Part shown: positions 11,611 through 24,339 of the stretch, in pieces
How positions within the stretch are numbered: the stretch's first letter is position 1
Layout: each line of letters opens with the position of its first letter
From: Piliocolobus tephrosceles
Lineage: Eukaryota > Chordata > Mammalia > Primates > Cercopithecidae
Length of the DNA stretch: 64,000 nt
Reading direction: 5' to 3'
Assembly (NCBI RefSeq): GCF_002776525.5
Contig: NC_045439.1
Location: forward strand, 119,703,100-119,767,099
Program-made: the position numbers and the translations under genes
Notes under the pieces: model-generated
The model's input: the letters and a program-made list of their open reading frames with translations, nothing else
Database searches by the model: none
Told to the model about the DNA's origin: nothing

Positions 11611-13735
11611 GTGGCTACCAAAATTACCCACTCACGGGGTTGTCAGTGCTTAATATACCTAGGATGCTTCTGTTCTCATCTTTGTGATTCCTCTGTCTGC
11701 CTTGGGCTTCTCACAGCATGCAGGCTGAGTTCTAGGAAGCAGCAAGTAGAATCAAAAGTTTTGACTATCTCTAACAGTTAAAAAGATGGTTTTTATAATC
11801 AGTCCCTTCCTTTTTGGTCTGACCAATTACAAGTACAGAAGTCCTTCAGAATCCTGCAAATTTAACTCTATATGGTTCAAAAGCTGGGAATTACACAAGC
11901 CTGGTAGACTACTCAAATTGCCATTCCTAGCTGAGAAGAGTTTAGGACATATATATAATGCTCTTGGTATGAATGCCCTAGACGTTTATGTTACTCAGAT
12001 GGAGCAAACAGCTACGTTGTGTACTTTTTCTTTATGATCTGCTTTGGGTTCAGATTCACATTCTAACTTCCTGTTAGCAAATCCTACTCAGTCTTCCAGC
12101 TTACCTAATCCTAATCTACTTCTCTTTTCTAGAAACATACCTATACCCGTGGGTTTGACTGAGGTGTAATTTGAACTCAGATGAACTTCTTTGACTTTAA
12201 ATTTGGCCATTTTTAGATACCACTACTAGAGTGCTTTCAGGGGTCACATTACTCTCCATGGATAGCATTGTTAACTCAGCTCCTACCTGATACTGTCATG
12301 CTTCAGATGCTGTGTTCACCCACCTTGGAGTCAGACCTCAAACCCCTCTTTTATTCAGGCCTGACTTAATCACCTGTCTTTAATGACCTGCCTTTGAGGA
12401 AAGCACTGTACTCAATCCTGCTCATTTAAAAAAATGGAAAACTGTTAATTTAGGTGTGCTGTTGGCAGGGACCATATTTTTTTCACAACCCTTTGAAAAA
12501 CTAATGTTGTATGGAGGGTTACCTGTAATCTACAAAAGTTAACGCCAAAAGCCAGCAGCATGGCATTTGACATTTGGTGCCAACATCCTAAGCAAGGTTA
12601 TTTTTTTTTTCTCTGTTCAAAACACTCTTCCTATGGATTTGTATGCCCCTGGCATTTTTTTTCATCATGTAAAAAGCACTATGAAAGTGTTTTCAGAGTT
12701 TGGTATACGTTTGAACTTTCAGCTTTCAAAAATCTATCTAATTACTATCATTTTTATCTCTTCCATTAAGCTAAATGTTTCATATCATCACTCAGAACCA
12801 ATCCAATAATGATCTAGATTGCCAATTCTCCCATTACTCATTCAAGAACACTCATTAGTCAGAAGCTATGGTGTATTTTTAATATATTATTTCCAATAGT
12901 AGTATCATATTTTAATACAGAATATGGTACTATTTCAGATGCAAGGTGTTTTGTAAATATTAATCTTCAAATATACTGGTACTTCATAAACCTAAAAATG
13001 TAAATGGAGCTAATAAAACATTGCCCAACTTCTCACAAAAATCATCCAAAGCAAGATTAGGATATCACTGATTTCATCTCCATCTGTGACCCTGAACAAC
13101 AAAATGAAACTTTTCTTAAGGAATTATATAGGCTACTCCACAAAATATTATTCAACCTATTTTATGGGCTGCTCTTTGTCAGGATTATTGTTGATGGATT
13201 TAAAAATAGTTTTATCTGTGAAAGATGGAATACACGGAGAAGAATATATAAAACATGTAAGGACAAGTTGTGGTGTATTACCATGAACACAGACATATTA
13301 TTTGGGTTAAGAAATAAAATGCTGCCTGTTAAAAGCCCTCTATTTCTTGAGTACATTTCTCTTTCTTCTCCACTATACAGAGATAGTGGAGAAGAGAACA
13401 TCACGATCCTGAATTTCATATTAATCATTTCTTAGGTTTTCTTTATATTTTTACAACCTATGCATGGATTCTTATAATTTCCATCAACTCTTCACACTTT
13501 GCATTTAACATAAATTGTACTATTCTGACTTGCTTCTTACATTCAATAATATACTGAGAGATTCGTCTTTGTTGATGCATTTGGCTATGTTTCATTAATT
13601 TTCTCTGCTCTACAGGATTCTGTTGTATGAATATATTAGAGTTTATTCTTTTATAGTTCATGGATATTCCATTTTTTCCTTTTTTTTTTTTTTTTTCTGT
13701 TTCACTTTACTCAGTAATGCTAGAGCAATGGGAAT
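11611..13735. other. Intergenic, no gene recognised
   Basis: No exon-like or RNA-like sequence. The 83-codon frame at 11786-12037 and two overlapping frames at 12560-12809 have no recognisable domain. A perfect 13-bp hairpin at 13364-13395 is listed separately. Confidence 0.4.
13364..13395. repeat. Perfect 13-bp inverted repeat, 6-nt loop
   Basis: TCTTCTCCACTAT pairs perfectly with ATAGTGGAGAAGA across the loop ACAGAG. It is too short for a miRNA precursor, and no transposon assignment is evident. Confidence 0.8.
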
Positions 13736-14030
13736 GGGCTTGGACAACCTCCACAATCTTAGTGGTTAAAACATCAAAGGTTTATTTGTTGCTCTTGTTA
13801 TGTTTTCATCTTAGATAGGGGGTTGAGTAGGGAGAGTCTCTCCTTCACATCATCCTCCCTAAGAATATGCTGCCAGTCACCCCAAAAAGTGGGGAAACGC
13901 CTCCTTAATCACTCATTGCTCTTAAAGTCTCCCACTTGAAAAGTATAGAGGTTACATAGTCACATTTAACTTTAAGGGGGTGGTAAACATTTTAGTGTAA
14001 GCCCAGAAAAGAAGAAGAAATATCTGTGAG
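13736..14030 (-). mobile_element. Ancient LTR-like repeat, family uncertain
   Basis: ACCTCCACAATCTTAGTGGT followed by AAAACATCAAAGGTTTATTT resembles the antisense end shared by several old LTR-type repeats. The rest is too diverged to classify. Confidence 0.35.
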
Positions 14031-14057
14031 TAGCCTGAACGTCTACTATGAACTATT

Positions 14058-16625
14058 TTCTTTTTTAAATTCATTTCAACTTTTATTATAAAGGGTACAT
14101 GTACAGGTTTGCTATATGGATAAACTGCATAATTCTGAGTCTTGGTGTCCCAACCATTCTATCACCCAGGCAGTAAACATAGTACATAACAGGGAGTTCT
14201 TCAGCCCACATCTGCTCCCTTCCTACCTCCCTCTGCTGTTTTGTAGTCCCCAGTGTCTACTGCTTTCATCTTTATGTTCAGGTACATTCAATGTTTAGCT
14301 CCCACTTACAAGTGAGAACGTATGATATTTGGTTTTTCGTTCCTGCATGAATTTGCCTAGGATAATGGCCTTCAGCTCCATTCGGGTTGCAGCAAAGGAC
14401 ATGATTTCATTCCTGTTTATGGTGGTATAGTATTGCGTGGTGTATATGTACCACATATTCTTTCTCCAATACACTGTTGATGGGCATCTGGGTTTATTCC
14501 ATGTCTTTGTTATGGTGAATACAGCTGCAACAAACATTTGAGTATATGTGACTTTTTGATAGAATGAATTATTTTCCTTTGATTATATACCCATTAGATT
14601 GTTGGGTTGAATGGTAGTTCTATTTTATTAATAAGTTATTTGAGAAATCTCCAAAATGCTTTCCACAGTGACTGAACTAGTTTGCATTCCCTCCAACAGT
14701 GTATAAGCATTTCCTTTTCTCCTCAGCCTCAACAACACGTTGTTTGTTGAATTTTTAGTAATTTTTAATAATCCAATTGGTGAGATGGTATCTCATTGTG
14801 GTTTTGATTTGCATTTATCTGATGATTAGTGATATTCAGCATTTATTGATATGTTCGTTGACTGCTTACATGTCTCCTTCTGCAAAGTGTCTGTTTATGT
14901 CCTTTCCCCATTTTTTAATTGGATTTTTTGTTTTTTTTGCTTGTTGATTTGTTTAATTTTCTTGTAGATTCTGGATATTAGACATTTGTCAGATGCATAG
15001 CTTGGGCATATTTTCTGCCATTCTGTAGATTGTCTGTTTTACTCTGTTGGTAGTTTCTTTTGCTGTGCAGATGTTCTTTAGTTTAATTAGGTCCCACTTG
15101 TTTATTTTTTGTTTTTGTTGTAATTCCTTTTGGGACTTAGCCATAAATTATTTGCCCAAGCCTATGTTCAGAACAGTATTTTCCTAGATTTTCTTCTCGG
15201 ATTTTTATAGTTTGCAGTCTTATTTTAAATCTTTGACTCATCTTGAGTTAACTTTCATATATGACAAGAGGTAGGCGTCCAGTCTCATTCTGCATATAAC
15301 TAAACAGTTATCCCAGAACCATTAAATATGGAGTCCTTTCCCCTTTGCTGATTTATGTAGATTTTTTTTCAAAGATCAGATTATGGTAAGTGTACAGGTT
15401 TATTTCTGGGTTCTTTATTCTGTTCCCCTGGTTTATGTGTCTCTTTTTATATCAGTGTAGTGCTGTTTTGATTTACTGTTGCCGCATAGTATAGTTTGAA
15501 GTCAGGCAATGTGATGCATCTGGCTTTGTTGTTGTTGTTGTTGTTGATTAGAATTGCTTTGACTATTTGAGCTCTTTTTTGGTTCCAAATGAATTTTAGA
15601 ATAGATTTTTTTTAATTCCATGAAAAATGACATTGGTATTTTGATAAGGATAGTGTTGAATCTACAAATTGCTTTGGGCAATATAGTCATTTTGACTCTC
15701 TTAATTATTCCAATTCATGAGCATGGGATATTTTTCCATTTATTTGTGTTGTCTCTGATTTCTTTCAACAGTATTCTGTAGTTCTCCTTATAAAGATCAT
15801 TCATCTCTTTTGTCAGATGAATTCCTAGGTATTTCATTTTCTTTGTGGCTACTGTAAATGGGATTGTGTTCTTGATTTGGCCCTCAACTAGAACATTATT
15901 GGCACATAAAAATGTGAAAGATTTTTGTACATTTTTTGTACTCTGAATCTTCACTTAATTTATCAGTTCCAGGAATCTTTTTGGCAGAGACTTTTGGGTT
16001 TTCTAATTCTACAATCATATCTTTGAAAAAGAGAGAGAGGTTGACCTCTACTTTTCCTATTTAGATGTATTTTATTACTTTCTATTGCCTGATTGCTCTG
16101 GCTAAGACTTTCAGTTCTATGTTCAACAGGAGTGGTGAGAATGGGTATCTTTGTCTTGTGCCAGTTCTCAAAGGGAATGGTTCCGGCTTTTGCCCATTCA
16201 GTATGATGTTGGCTGTGGGTTTGTCATAGTTGGTTCTTACTATTTTGAGGTATGTTCTTTCAATGTCTAATCTGTTGAGGGTTTTCGTCATGAAGGGATG
16301 TTACATTTTATTAAAGGCTTTTTCTGTATCTACTGTATCACTGTGGTGCCTAGGCTAGTTTCATACTCCTGGCCTCAATTGATCTTTGTATGGTTTTTCT
16401 TTTGGGTTCTGCTTATGTGGTATATCACACTGACTGATTTGTGAATATGTTGAACCAACCTTGCATTCCAGAAATAAAGTATACTTGATCCTAGTGAATT
16501 AGCTTTTTGATATGCTGCTAGACTCAGTTTGTTAGTATTTTGTTCTGGCTTTTTGCATCTATGTTCTTCAGGCTTTGTGCATCTATGTTCTTCAGGGATA
16601 TCGGCCTTATACACCCACCAGGGAG
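14058..16625 (-). mobile_element. L1 (primate/eutherian type), antisense, about 2.6 kb
   Basis: The + strand begins with the complement of an L1 3' end (GGGTACATGTACAGGTTTGC, then ATCACCCAGGCAGTAAAC) and continues through antisense ORF2 to the reverse transcriptase region. A (TTG)n expansion sits at about 15526-15546, a short Alu-like segment at about 16336-16384, and a 24-bp tandem duplication at 16547-16594. It is 5'-truncated and inactive. Confidence 0.85.
15502..16291 (-). pseudogene. L1 ORF2 reverse transcriptase remnant
   Basis: Minus-strand open segments carry recognisable ORF2 reverse transcriptase sequence. At 16082-16291 there is DKPTANIILNGQK followed by RTGTRQRYPFSPLL; at 15715-15954 there is KYLGIHLTKEMNDLYKENYR followed by RDNTNKWKNIPCS. 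The segments are in different frames or separated by stops, so no full reverse transcriptase or endonuclease remains. The catalytic YADD block is not found in an open frame. It is a dead copy inside the 14058-16625 L1 and is not related to NOVA1. Confidence 0.85.
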
Positions 16626-17601
16626 GATAAGAGTACCATTGCTTCATATCCTGACAAATCTGTTATTATAAGAAATTTACATTGCTTTAATTTGATAGAT
16701 ATGAACTCTCTTACTATGACTTAAATTTAATTTTCCTGATTAATAATAAGGTTGAACATCTTTCCATATTATATGTAGTAATTCCACTACTTGAAAAATA
16801 TTTTAAAACTTCATTCTATTTCATCTATAAAAGTATAGCACCTGTCTGAAAATAGTTGTTCATTCTATATGGACTATTAAACAATATACTAAAGGGTACT
16901 GTAACTATTAATTTAGCAAAAATGGTGACTTGGGTACATTTAATTTGAAGATATTGAGAAACACTGATCTAAAAATAGTAAAATAAGGGCTACACATTAT
17001 GATATAGCTGGCTTCACTGTAAACTTTGCATATTTGATACTTCCCAAGTAGTCTGCATCTGTCTAAATTACAGTGAATGTATACCTGAAAGCTTCTGAAT
17101 TCTTACATATTAAGGATGCAATTAATAGGTCATTAAAAAGTAGTAGGGATTAATTTAACAAATATTTTTCAGATATATATTCTGGCCATGTATTATGTTG
17201 AAAAATGAAATGAAATGATGACCTAGCCAGATACAAGCTCTGGTACCTTGGATTTTATAATATATTAGTGGTAATACATTTAAATGTCTAGCACGTTTTC
17301 TGTGGAAGCACTCTTAATCTATCTGAACTGTATTTACTGGCCAGACCAATGTTCATTTTTGAGGACACTTTTATCAGAATAAAGATGCAAGAAAGAAGCA
17401 ACGTTGTAAAATACCATAAGGTAAAATTTTGCACATCTGGTTGGGAACATTTCAATATTTTTCGTGATCTCTAGCATCTCCACCAAATTCTCAAAACAAA
17501 ATAAAACAGAACAATGAAACTCAGAAAATTAAATGTCTATGCCAATTAGTCTACCCCAGAGGCTGGATAATATGTGTTATGAAATCAAATAAAAGATATT
17601 T
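16626..17601. other. AT-rich intergenic, nothing recognised
   Basis: AT-rich, without a gene or an assignable repeat. Confidence 0.45.
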
Positions 17602-17930
17602 TGGTGATCTCAGCATTTTGGGAGGCCCAGAAGGATCAACTGGAGGCCAGGAGTTTGAAACCAGCCTGGGCACCACAGTGAGACACCACCTCTATAAAAA
17701 AAAAAAATAAAAATAAAAATAAAATAAATAAATAAATAAAAGAAAGAAAGAAAAGAAAAATACATTAACCAGGAATGGTGGTATGCCTGTGGTCCCCACT
17801 ACTTGGAAAGCTGAAGTGAGAGGACCACTTGAGCCCAAGAATTCGAGGCTCCAGTGAGCCATGACTGTACCACTGCTCCAATCAGCCAGAGTGACAGAGC
17901 AAAAACTTTTCTCTAAAAAAATAAAATAAT
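17602..17930 (+). mobile_element. AluJ-like element, sense, with expanded central A-rich linker
   Basis: Diverged Alu left arm (GATCTCAGCATTTTGGGAGG) and right arm (ATGCCTGTGGTCCCCACTAC) separated by a 17697-17762 linker that has grown into AAAT and GAAA repeats. The age fits AluJ. Confidence 0.8.
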
Positions 17931-18419
17931 AAAAAAGATATTTTGCAATTTTTAGGTGATGCAACTCCAGAAAGCTTGGAATCTCTACTCTAAGGTAGAG
18001 ATTTTTATTTTCTTGTCCTACAGCAGCTGCCATGGACAAAACATATTATTTTCTACCCTACCATTCACCTGAGACTTCATGGTGGAAAGAGTACAAGTAT
18101 ACATCAAGATAATTTCCTTCTTCAATAGTTCCACATATCTCTTTCAGAATTATATTTTAAGAAGGGAGGGAACAAACAGCAAAGTAATCTCTAGTTTAAG
18201 TAAACTGTTTATTAATCTTCTAAGTATTGTCATCTTTGGCTAGTTGGTAATTGAACAATAGTGTTTCAACAACTGTATGTGACTTCCTAGTACTTTGTAG
18301 AAGAGCCTCTGGGATTCTGCATACATTGGATTTAAATTTTTGAGTTTTGAGTAAAAATACTTTTATCATTTCAAAGTCATGTTAAGAGTGTATGTCATAA
18401 ACATCATTTTAACATGTTA

Positions 18420-18690
18420 AAAGCAGGATGTAGTGGCTCACATCTGTAATCCCAGTACTTTGGGAGGCCCAGGCAAGAGGATCACTTGAGGCTCAAAGTT
18501 TGAGACCAGTCTGGGCAACATAGTGAGATCCCAGCTCTATAAAATTAAAAGAAAATTAGCTGGGTTCGGTAGTACACCTATAGTTCTATCTAATTGGGAG
18601 GCTGAAGCTGCAATGAGCTATGATAATGATTGTCCTCTAGTCTGGGAGCCAGGAAAATACTTAATCTCTAAGGAAAAAAAAAAAAAAAAG
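18420..18690 (+). mobile_element. AluJ-like element, sense
   Basis: GCAGGATGTAGTGGCTCACA opens a diverged Alu whose right arm has lost its middle (GGGAGGCTGAAGCTGCAATG). It ends in an A-run into which the next Alu appears to be inserted. Confidence 0.8.
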
Positions 18691-18692
18691 AA

Positions 18693-19033
18693 AGGTGGCT
18701 CACGCCTGTAATCCCAGCACTTTGGGAGGCCAAGACCGGCAGATCATGAGGTCAGGAGATGGAGACCATCCTGGCTAACACGGTGAAACCCCATCTCTAC
18801 TAAAATACAAAAAAAAATTAGCCGGGCGTGGTGGTGGGCACCTGTAGTCCCAGCTACTCGGGAGGCTGAGGCAGGAGAATGGTGTGAACCCGGGAGGCGG
18901 AGCTTGCAGTGAGCCGAGATCGTGCCACTGCATTCCAGTCTGGAGGACAGAGCAAGACTCTGTCTCAAAAAAAAAAAAAAAGAAAGAAAAAAAGAAAAAA
19001 ACAAAACAAAACAAAACGAAACAAAAAAGAAAG
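18693..19033 (+). mobile_element. AluY, sense, 5'-truncated, tandem to AluJ
   Basis: Begins inside the Alu consensus at GGTGGCTCACGCCTGTAATC and is otherwise near-consensus. The tail (18966-19033) has evolved into AAAG and AAAAC repeats. The direct join to the preceding AluJ suggests insertion into its A tail. Confidence 0.88.
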
Positions 19034-19815
19034 GATTTTATAACTTCTTATTTTTATTGAAAAAGGGGGTTCCACTTAAACCATAACACATCCATCTAAT
19101 TTCACTTTTATTTTCAGTGTTTGAATGTCTAAATAGCTTCCTTTGTGTTAGGGTGAAATATTTGAAGAATTTTAACTATTAATAATGGTGCTTATTAAAT
19201 ATTCCATTAAATTGGTATTCAAATTTAAATGGAATACTTTCTTCTGTATTTTCTCCACAAGAAATATATAACCCAATGCTTGTCCTTGTCTTTATTTGGA
19301 CATTATACCAATCAAGGGTGGACATTTACTCACTTCAGAAAGCTTAAGGATCTAAAACTATAAAAATGTACAAATTCCAATAAACATGCTTTTAAAACAG
19401 GATGCTAAATTTGGGTGACAAGGAATCCAAAGCCTTTTTTAAAAATCCAGAGGAAAATTTTATTTTCATTCAATATTAACAGTCCTAACAAATGGGATAA
19501 ACATATTCACTGAAATTGCAGGTAGACAACATGAGTGAAGTAACCCATTAGAAGTGTGAGTGGTAGGAATCAGTTCAAGGCCCAGAGCCTATGCCCTGGA
19601 ACAGACAACTGCTGTTCAGCTGTGGCCAAGCACTGCTACATGTGAATGTGGAACGAGAGTTCCTAGATTATGTGATTTTTCATAAGGGCACTGAAAACAA
19701 TATTTTTAAACTATAAAATCTACCTATGTTTAAATGTTAGCTCTCAAGATGGAGACAGTGCTGGTAAAATAAAACAAGGCAGCCAGCCTGTAACCTATCA
19801 ACTGTATAAATCCAA

Positions 19816-19849
19816 CTACCTCAAAATTGCTTCTACCTCAAAATTGCCT
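19816..19849. repeat. 17-bp tandem duplication
   Basis: CTACCTCAAAATTGCTT is followed immediately by CTACCTCAAAATTGCCT, one mismatch. It looks like a recent local duplication. Confidence 0.85.
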
Positions 19850-20111
19850 TGGCAAAACAATTTGGATCAACAGAATGATACATTTTGGCCTCTATGTAAT
19901 TGATTCTGGCTTTCAATTATTTCAAATAATTTTATTTTATATGTATCACAGGGACATATTAATATTTGTCTGCATTATGAAAGAATATATTCAATATCTA
20001 AATCTACATAAATATTCCAGCATCACACATTATGTGTAAGTCACTTAAGTATTTACAAATTTTTTGATAAATATCTATTTCAATACACTTTATTCTTCTT
20101 TCATTGACTGC

Positions 20112-20141
20112 CAATAATATATTAAAGTTAATATATTATTG
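20112..20141. repeat. Perfect 13-bp inverted repeat, 4-nt loop
   Basis: CAATAATATATTA and TAATATATTATTG are exact reverse complements around AAGT. It is almost pure AT, so chance is plausible, but the symmetry is perfect. Confidence 0.85.
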
Positions 20142-20309
20142 TAAGTATTCTCCCATAAAGTAATAGATTTAAACTTTTCAATTCCTCAGAAAAGAATTAG
20201 AGATAAAATTTCCTTGACTTCTTACCCATATTTCATAATATTTTCAAATTACTGTTATAGAAAGTCAGAACTATAAGGATTCTCAAAACGGTTTAATAAA
20301 CTCCTTTAT

Positions 20310-20400
20310 ATTATAGATGCATAAGATCCCAAAAGGTGAAGTGCTTGTCCCATGTCACAGAGATAGTCAACAAAAGGGCTGAGAATGCAAAGAGCATAAA
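20310..20400 (-). mobile_element. MIR fragment, antisense
   Basis: TTATAGATGCATAAGATCCC, GAAGTGCTTGTCCCATGTCA and AGGGCTGAGAATGCAAAGAG follow the antisense MIR core (ACAGATGAGGAAACTGAGGC and onward). Highly diverged. Confidence 0.55.
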
Positions 20401-22599
20401 GTTAAGACATAGCATTTAATATTCCAAATTGAGTTATGAAAAGATTGAAATACAGAAAGACCATATTGGAAAATATACTATATAGAGAATGTTAAAATAT
20501 ATACAACTGGTACAGATACAGACATCCCTGAGTGAACTTTACTAGGAGGTCTTTAAAAGGGAGGTCTACCAAAATAACTTTTTAATTTAGGTCTATGAGG
20601 TCTGCTGAAATAACTTTGCCCTTATTTTCATTGGATAGCTCCTAGTATTTTGGTTATTATTATATATGTTGGTAGAGCAGTTTTCAAGTTGTTAACCTAA
20701 AACGAAAGAACTCTAGATGGGCATTGTTTGTGAGCATTTGGGGGATTTCAAAAAGGCCTGTGGTGGTAGACAGAACTAGTGTCCTGAACTTCAGTAGTAA
20801 TTAAACTCAGAATCTGTCATTCATCTCAGCTTTGCAAATAAGCTGAGAAATTTAGAGATTTCTCATTGACAGAGAAATAGGAATTTACTGGGCAGTTCAA
20901 TAGAAAAGGGGTTTTAGAAACTGTAAAAGATGAGAACTCTGCTTCTAGCTGTCAGAAGAGCTGACAGGATTCAGACGGGTTCCAGCAGGGAATGATGGCA
21001 TTTTCTGTCAGAATCACGGAGCTGCTTGAGAGACCAGGACTGGATATTAATGTGGCCAGTGTGAATTTGCTCCACATACTAAGTTGCATGCTTTAAGTTC
21101 TAAAAAGGACTCAAATCATATTTCAAATTCCCTCTCTTTAGAGTAGAAAAAAAATTATACTTTTTGTATTTAATGAAGGGGACTCTTTTTCTCCCTAGAG
21201 ATATCCAAGGATTTAGTGGAGTTGTAGTCAGTACCTGTTCAGAAATTGAATGTAAGGATGAGGATATGGGCTGGTCTTTACTTAATGGCAATTGTATCTT
21301 TACCATTACTCCTTACGCTACATGATGGTGTTATTGAGGCTAGTCTTCTACTATATGTTGGGCACTGGTCTACTGACAGGCTTGTTAACTCCACCATGGT
21401 AACAGCACTTGCTGAATATATGCTCAGCCACAAACACCTATAGCACTGCTCTTCAGTTGCAATGCTAGGACGCTGGTCTTTTCCAGCATGTAGGACTAAC
21501 TTCACAACCAATTAGTACAAATAATTCAGACAAAGGATGAGCTAAGTAGGTGAGAGTTAAAAACGAGATCATAGGATCCGGGTGTGATGAAGGGTTGTGC
21601 TAACAAAATATGCAATCTTTGGGATTGGTTGAGGGAATATAGGACCACGTCTATGGCTCACATAATTGGTTTAAAGTATAAAAACTATATAGATTGAAAC
21701 TGGGGTTGAGGAGGGAGAGCTGGAAATAAATTTGTGAATAAAACTGAGAAACTTATTACCTAGATGTGGGGATATCCCAAGTCTATCTCCAGCTAACAAA
21801 ACTTGGATAGGCATGCTGCCTTGGCATATTTGAAGTAAGAAATAGGAAGCATGCCTTGGTGTTTCATAAACATGTATTAACTAAGCCAATTCATGGATAC
21901 ATTTTAGTTGTTAGTATATAGGGAAGAGATTAAATTTTAATTTTTCTGTGCTTTCCATTTTTTGTTAGTTTCTACCTAATTTCTATTTTAAAAATTCCTA
22001 TCTTTCCTTAGTTTAAGAGGCAAAATGTTTTGTTAGACCAAAGGCAAGGCATAAGAGAAATGTGAGTTGTTGTATAGTTTAGTATGGTGGGAGTAACTTT
22101 GATTTTGGCTTTGCATTTCAGAAAGAGCTAATAGAGCATGGAGGTGAAAATGTAGAATGGAAAAGTTTGGAACACTTAACATATTTATCCTTTGTCATCC
22201 CAGGCTTTTCCCTTATGTAGGGTAGCAGGACTTCTGGGGAACAGAGCATAAAGAAGGCATATAAAACTATATTATCAGAATCCTCCTATGAGTGCCCAAG
22301 AATTTTTGGAGGCTCTGGAACATACCATCCATCTAGACATGAATAACTTTATTCAACATAAAAGAGAATCTTACCATCTTTTTGTCATCTTTATTCTCCA
22401 TTTTTTATCTTCTTCCCCTAATACCAATAAAAACCTTTTCTAAATCTTAATTTAGAAATAGAGTATGCTAAAAGAGCAAAGAAAGAAGAAAATAAAAGGA
22501 AAATAAAATAAATAGAGTATGCTAATATTCAAGTCATTAAGAAGTTATAACTACCATATACTGGACTCTGATACTTTCCATAACTCATAAGAATAGTTA

Positions 22600-23815
22600 A
22601 CATTGTACTGGAACAACTGGATTTCCATATGCAAATAAATGAAATGGGATCTCTGCCTCATATCATATACAAAAATTAACTTGAAATAAATCAACGACCT
22701 AGCTATAAGATCTAAAATCATAAAACTGTTAGAAAGATACAGGAGTAAATCTTCATAACATTAAATTTGGCAATGGAATCTTAGATGTGATATAAAAAGC
22801 AAAACAAAAGAAAAATAAGTAGGACTATTAAAATTAATAACTTTTATATATCAAAGGACATCATCAAGAAAATGAAAAGACATTTAAATTTGGAGAAAAT
22901 ATTTGCAAATCCTATATCCAACAGGACACTAATATTCAGAACATGTAAATAATACTCACATCTGAACAACAAAAAGTCAAAAGCCCAATTTAAAAATGGG
23001 CAAAAAACTTGAATAGATATTTTTCAATGAAAATATACAAGTGGCCAATAAACACATAAACACATTTTAAAATGCTCAACATCATTAGTGACTAAGGAAA
23101 TAAAAATCAAAATCCATAGAGATCCGACTTCACACCTACTACTACAGTTATAAAAACAAAAACAAGTGTTAATGATGGACGGACAGAAATTGGAATTCTT
23201 GTACATTGTTGATAGGAATGTAAAATGATGCTGCTTCTGTGTAAAACAGTTTGTTCTTCAAAAAGTTAAACATAGGATTACCATATGACCCAGCAATTCC
23301 ACTGAGTATGTATATATCCCCCAAAATTGAACATAGGCATTTACAAAGATGTCTGCATATTAATGTTCCCTGTAATATTATTCATAATGGCTAAAGGGTG
23401 AAACAACTCAAGTGTTCATCAACATATATAAACAGTTAAACAAAAACGTGATATTGTCTATGATGGAATGTTATTCAGCCATAATGAGAAATGAAGTTCT
23501 TACATTTGCTATAACATGGATGAACCTTGCAAACATCATGCTAACTGAAACAAACAAGGCACAAATTTGCAAGTGTTGTATGATTTCACTTGTATGAAAT
23601 ATCTAGAATTGGCAAATTTGTCTGCATGAAGGGAGAATGAGGAGTTATAACTTAAAGGGTAGATATTTTTATTAGAGGTGATAAAAGGTTTTGGAAATAG
23701 AAAGTGGTGAAGATTGCATAACATTGTGAATATAATAATGCCACTGAATTGTACACTTAAAAGTGGTCAAAATGGCAAATTTTATGGTATACATATTTTG
23801 TCACAATAAAAAGAG
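22600..23815 (+). mobile_element. L1M (old L1) ORF2/3' fragment, sense
   Basis: Sense L1 sequence in order: ATCTAAAATCATAAAACTGT, AACCTAT-type kinship around ATTTGCAAATCCTATATCCA, CCATATGACCCAGCAATTCC, GAATGTTATTCAGCCATAAT and a terminal GTACACTTAAAAGTGGTCAA motif. Frames are riddled with stops. The 61-codon frame at 23412-23597 is an ORF2 remnant. Confidence 0.8.
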
Positions 23816-23821
23816 AATACC

Positions 23822-23936
23822 ATAGCTAACATTTAGCAAACATTTAAAATATGTCAAGCTCAGTTATAAGCAAGCACTATTATGTTAACCCATTTGATCT
23901 TCATAACCCTAATACATAATATTAGGATTATGCCTA
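23822..23936 (-). mobile_element. MIR, antisense, left half (interrupted)
   Basis: CATAGCTAACATTTAGCAAA and AACCCATTTGATCTTCATAA match the antisense MIR consensus beginning TAGCTAACATTTATTGAGCA. The element continues at 24340 after an inserted repeat. Confidence 0.65.
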
Positions 23937-24339
23937 CTGCTATACCAAACAGCCTCCAAAATTTTAGTAGCTTAACATAGTAGATATTCCCCCTCCTCAC
24001 TTCACATACTAGTCCAATGAAGGCATTTTTGGTCATAGACAGCTTTCTTTCATATTATGGTTCAGGGACTAGTAGCCTTATTTATTGTTCACTACTTCCA
24101 GCTGATTGATGGAAGGGGAAAATATTATGAAGAAGACACAATAATTTCTTTAAAACCATGAGCCTTTAGTAGTATACAGCAATTCAACTTCCATTCTCTT
24201 AGTGAGCAATAGTCATGTGGTCATACCTGAATGTATGGGAAGCTCAGAAACTTAGTGCCTGACCAGGCAGCCATCCTTCATTACACTGTGCAAGGGAAAG
24301 TATAAATTTTGATAGATTGCTTATTTTCTGTAGCAAAGG
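23937..24339 (-). mobile_element. Ancient LTR/DNA-type repeat inserted in MIR
   Basis: TACTGCTATACCAAACAGCC and AAAATTTTAGTAGCTTAACA resemble the antisense end of the repeat family with the AAACTTAGTGGCTTAAAAC signature. About 400 bp separates two halves of one MIR, so this is the inserted element. Family not certain. Confidence 0.45.

Larger units (their letters stand above)
19034..22599. other. Intergenic, no gene recognised; MIR remnant and small repeats only
   Basis: About 3.5 kb without Alu or L1. Contents I can name are a 17-bp tandem duplication at 19816-19849, a perfect hairpin at 20112-20141 and a MIR-like remnant at about 20310-20400. Segments near 19560-19680 and 20900-21080 are less AT-rich and could be conserved non-coding DNA, but nothing in the sequence proves this. 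Confidence 0.45.
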
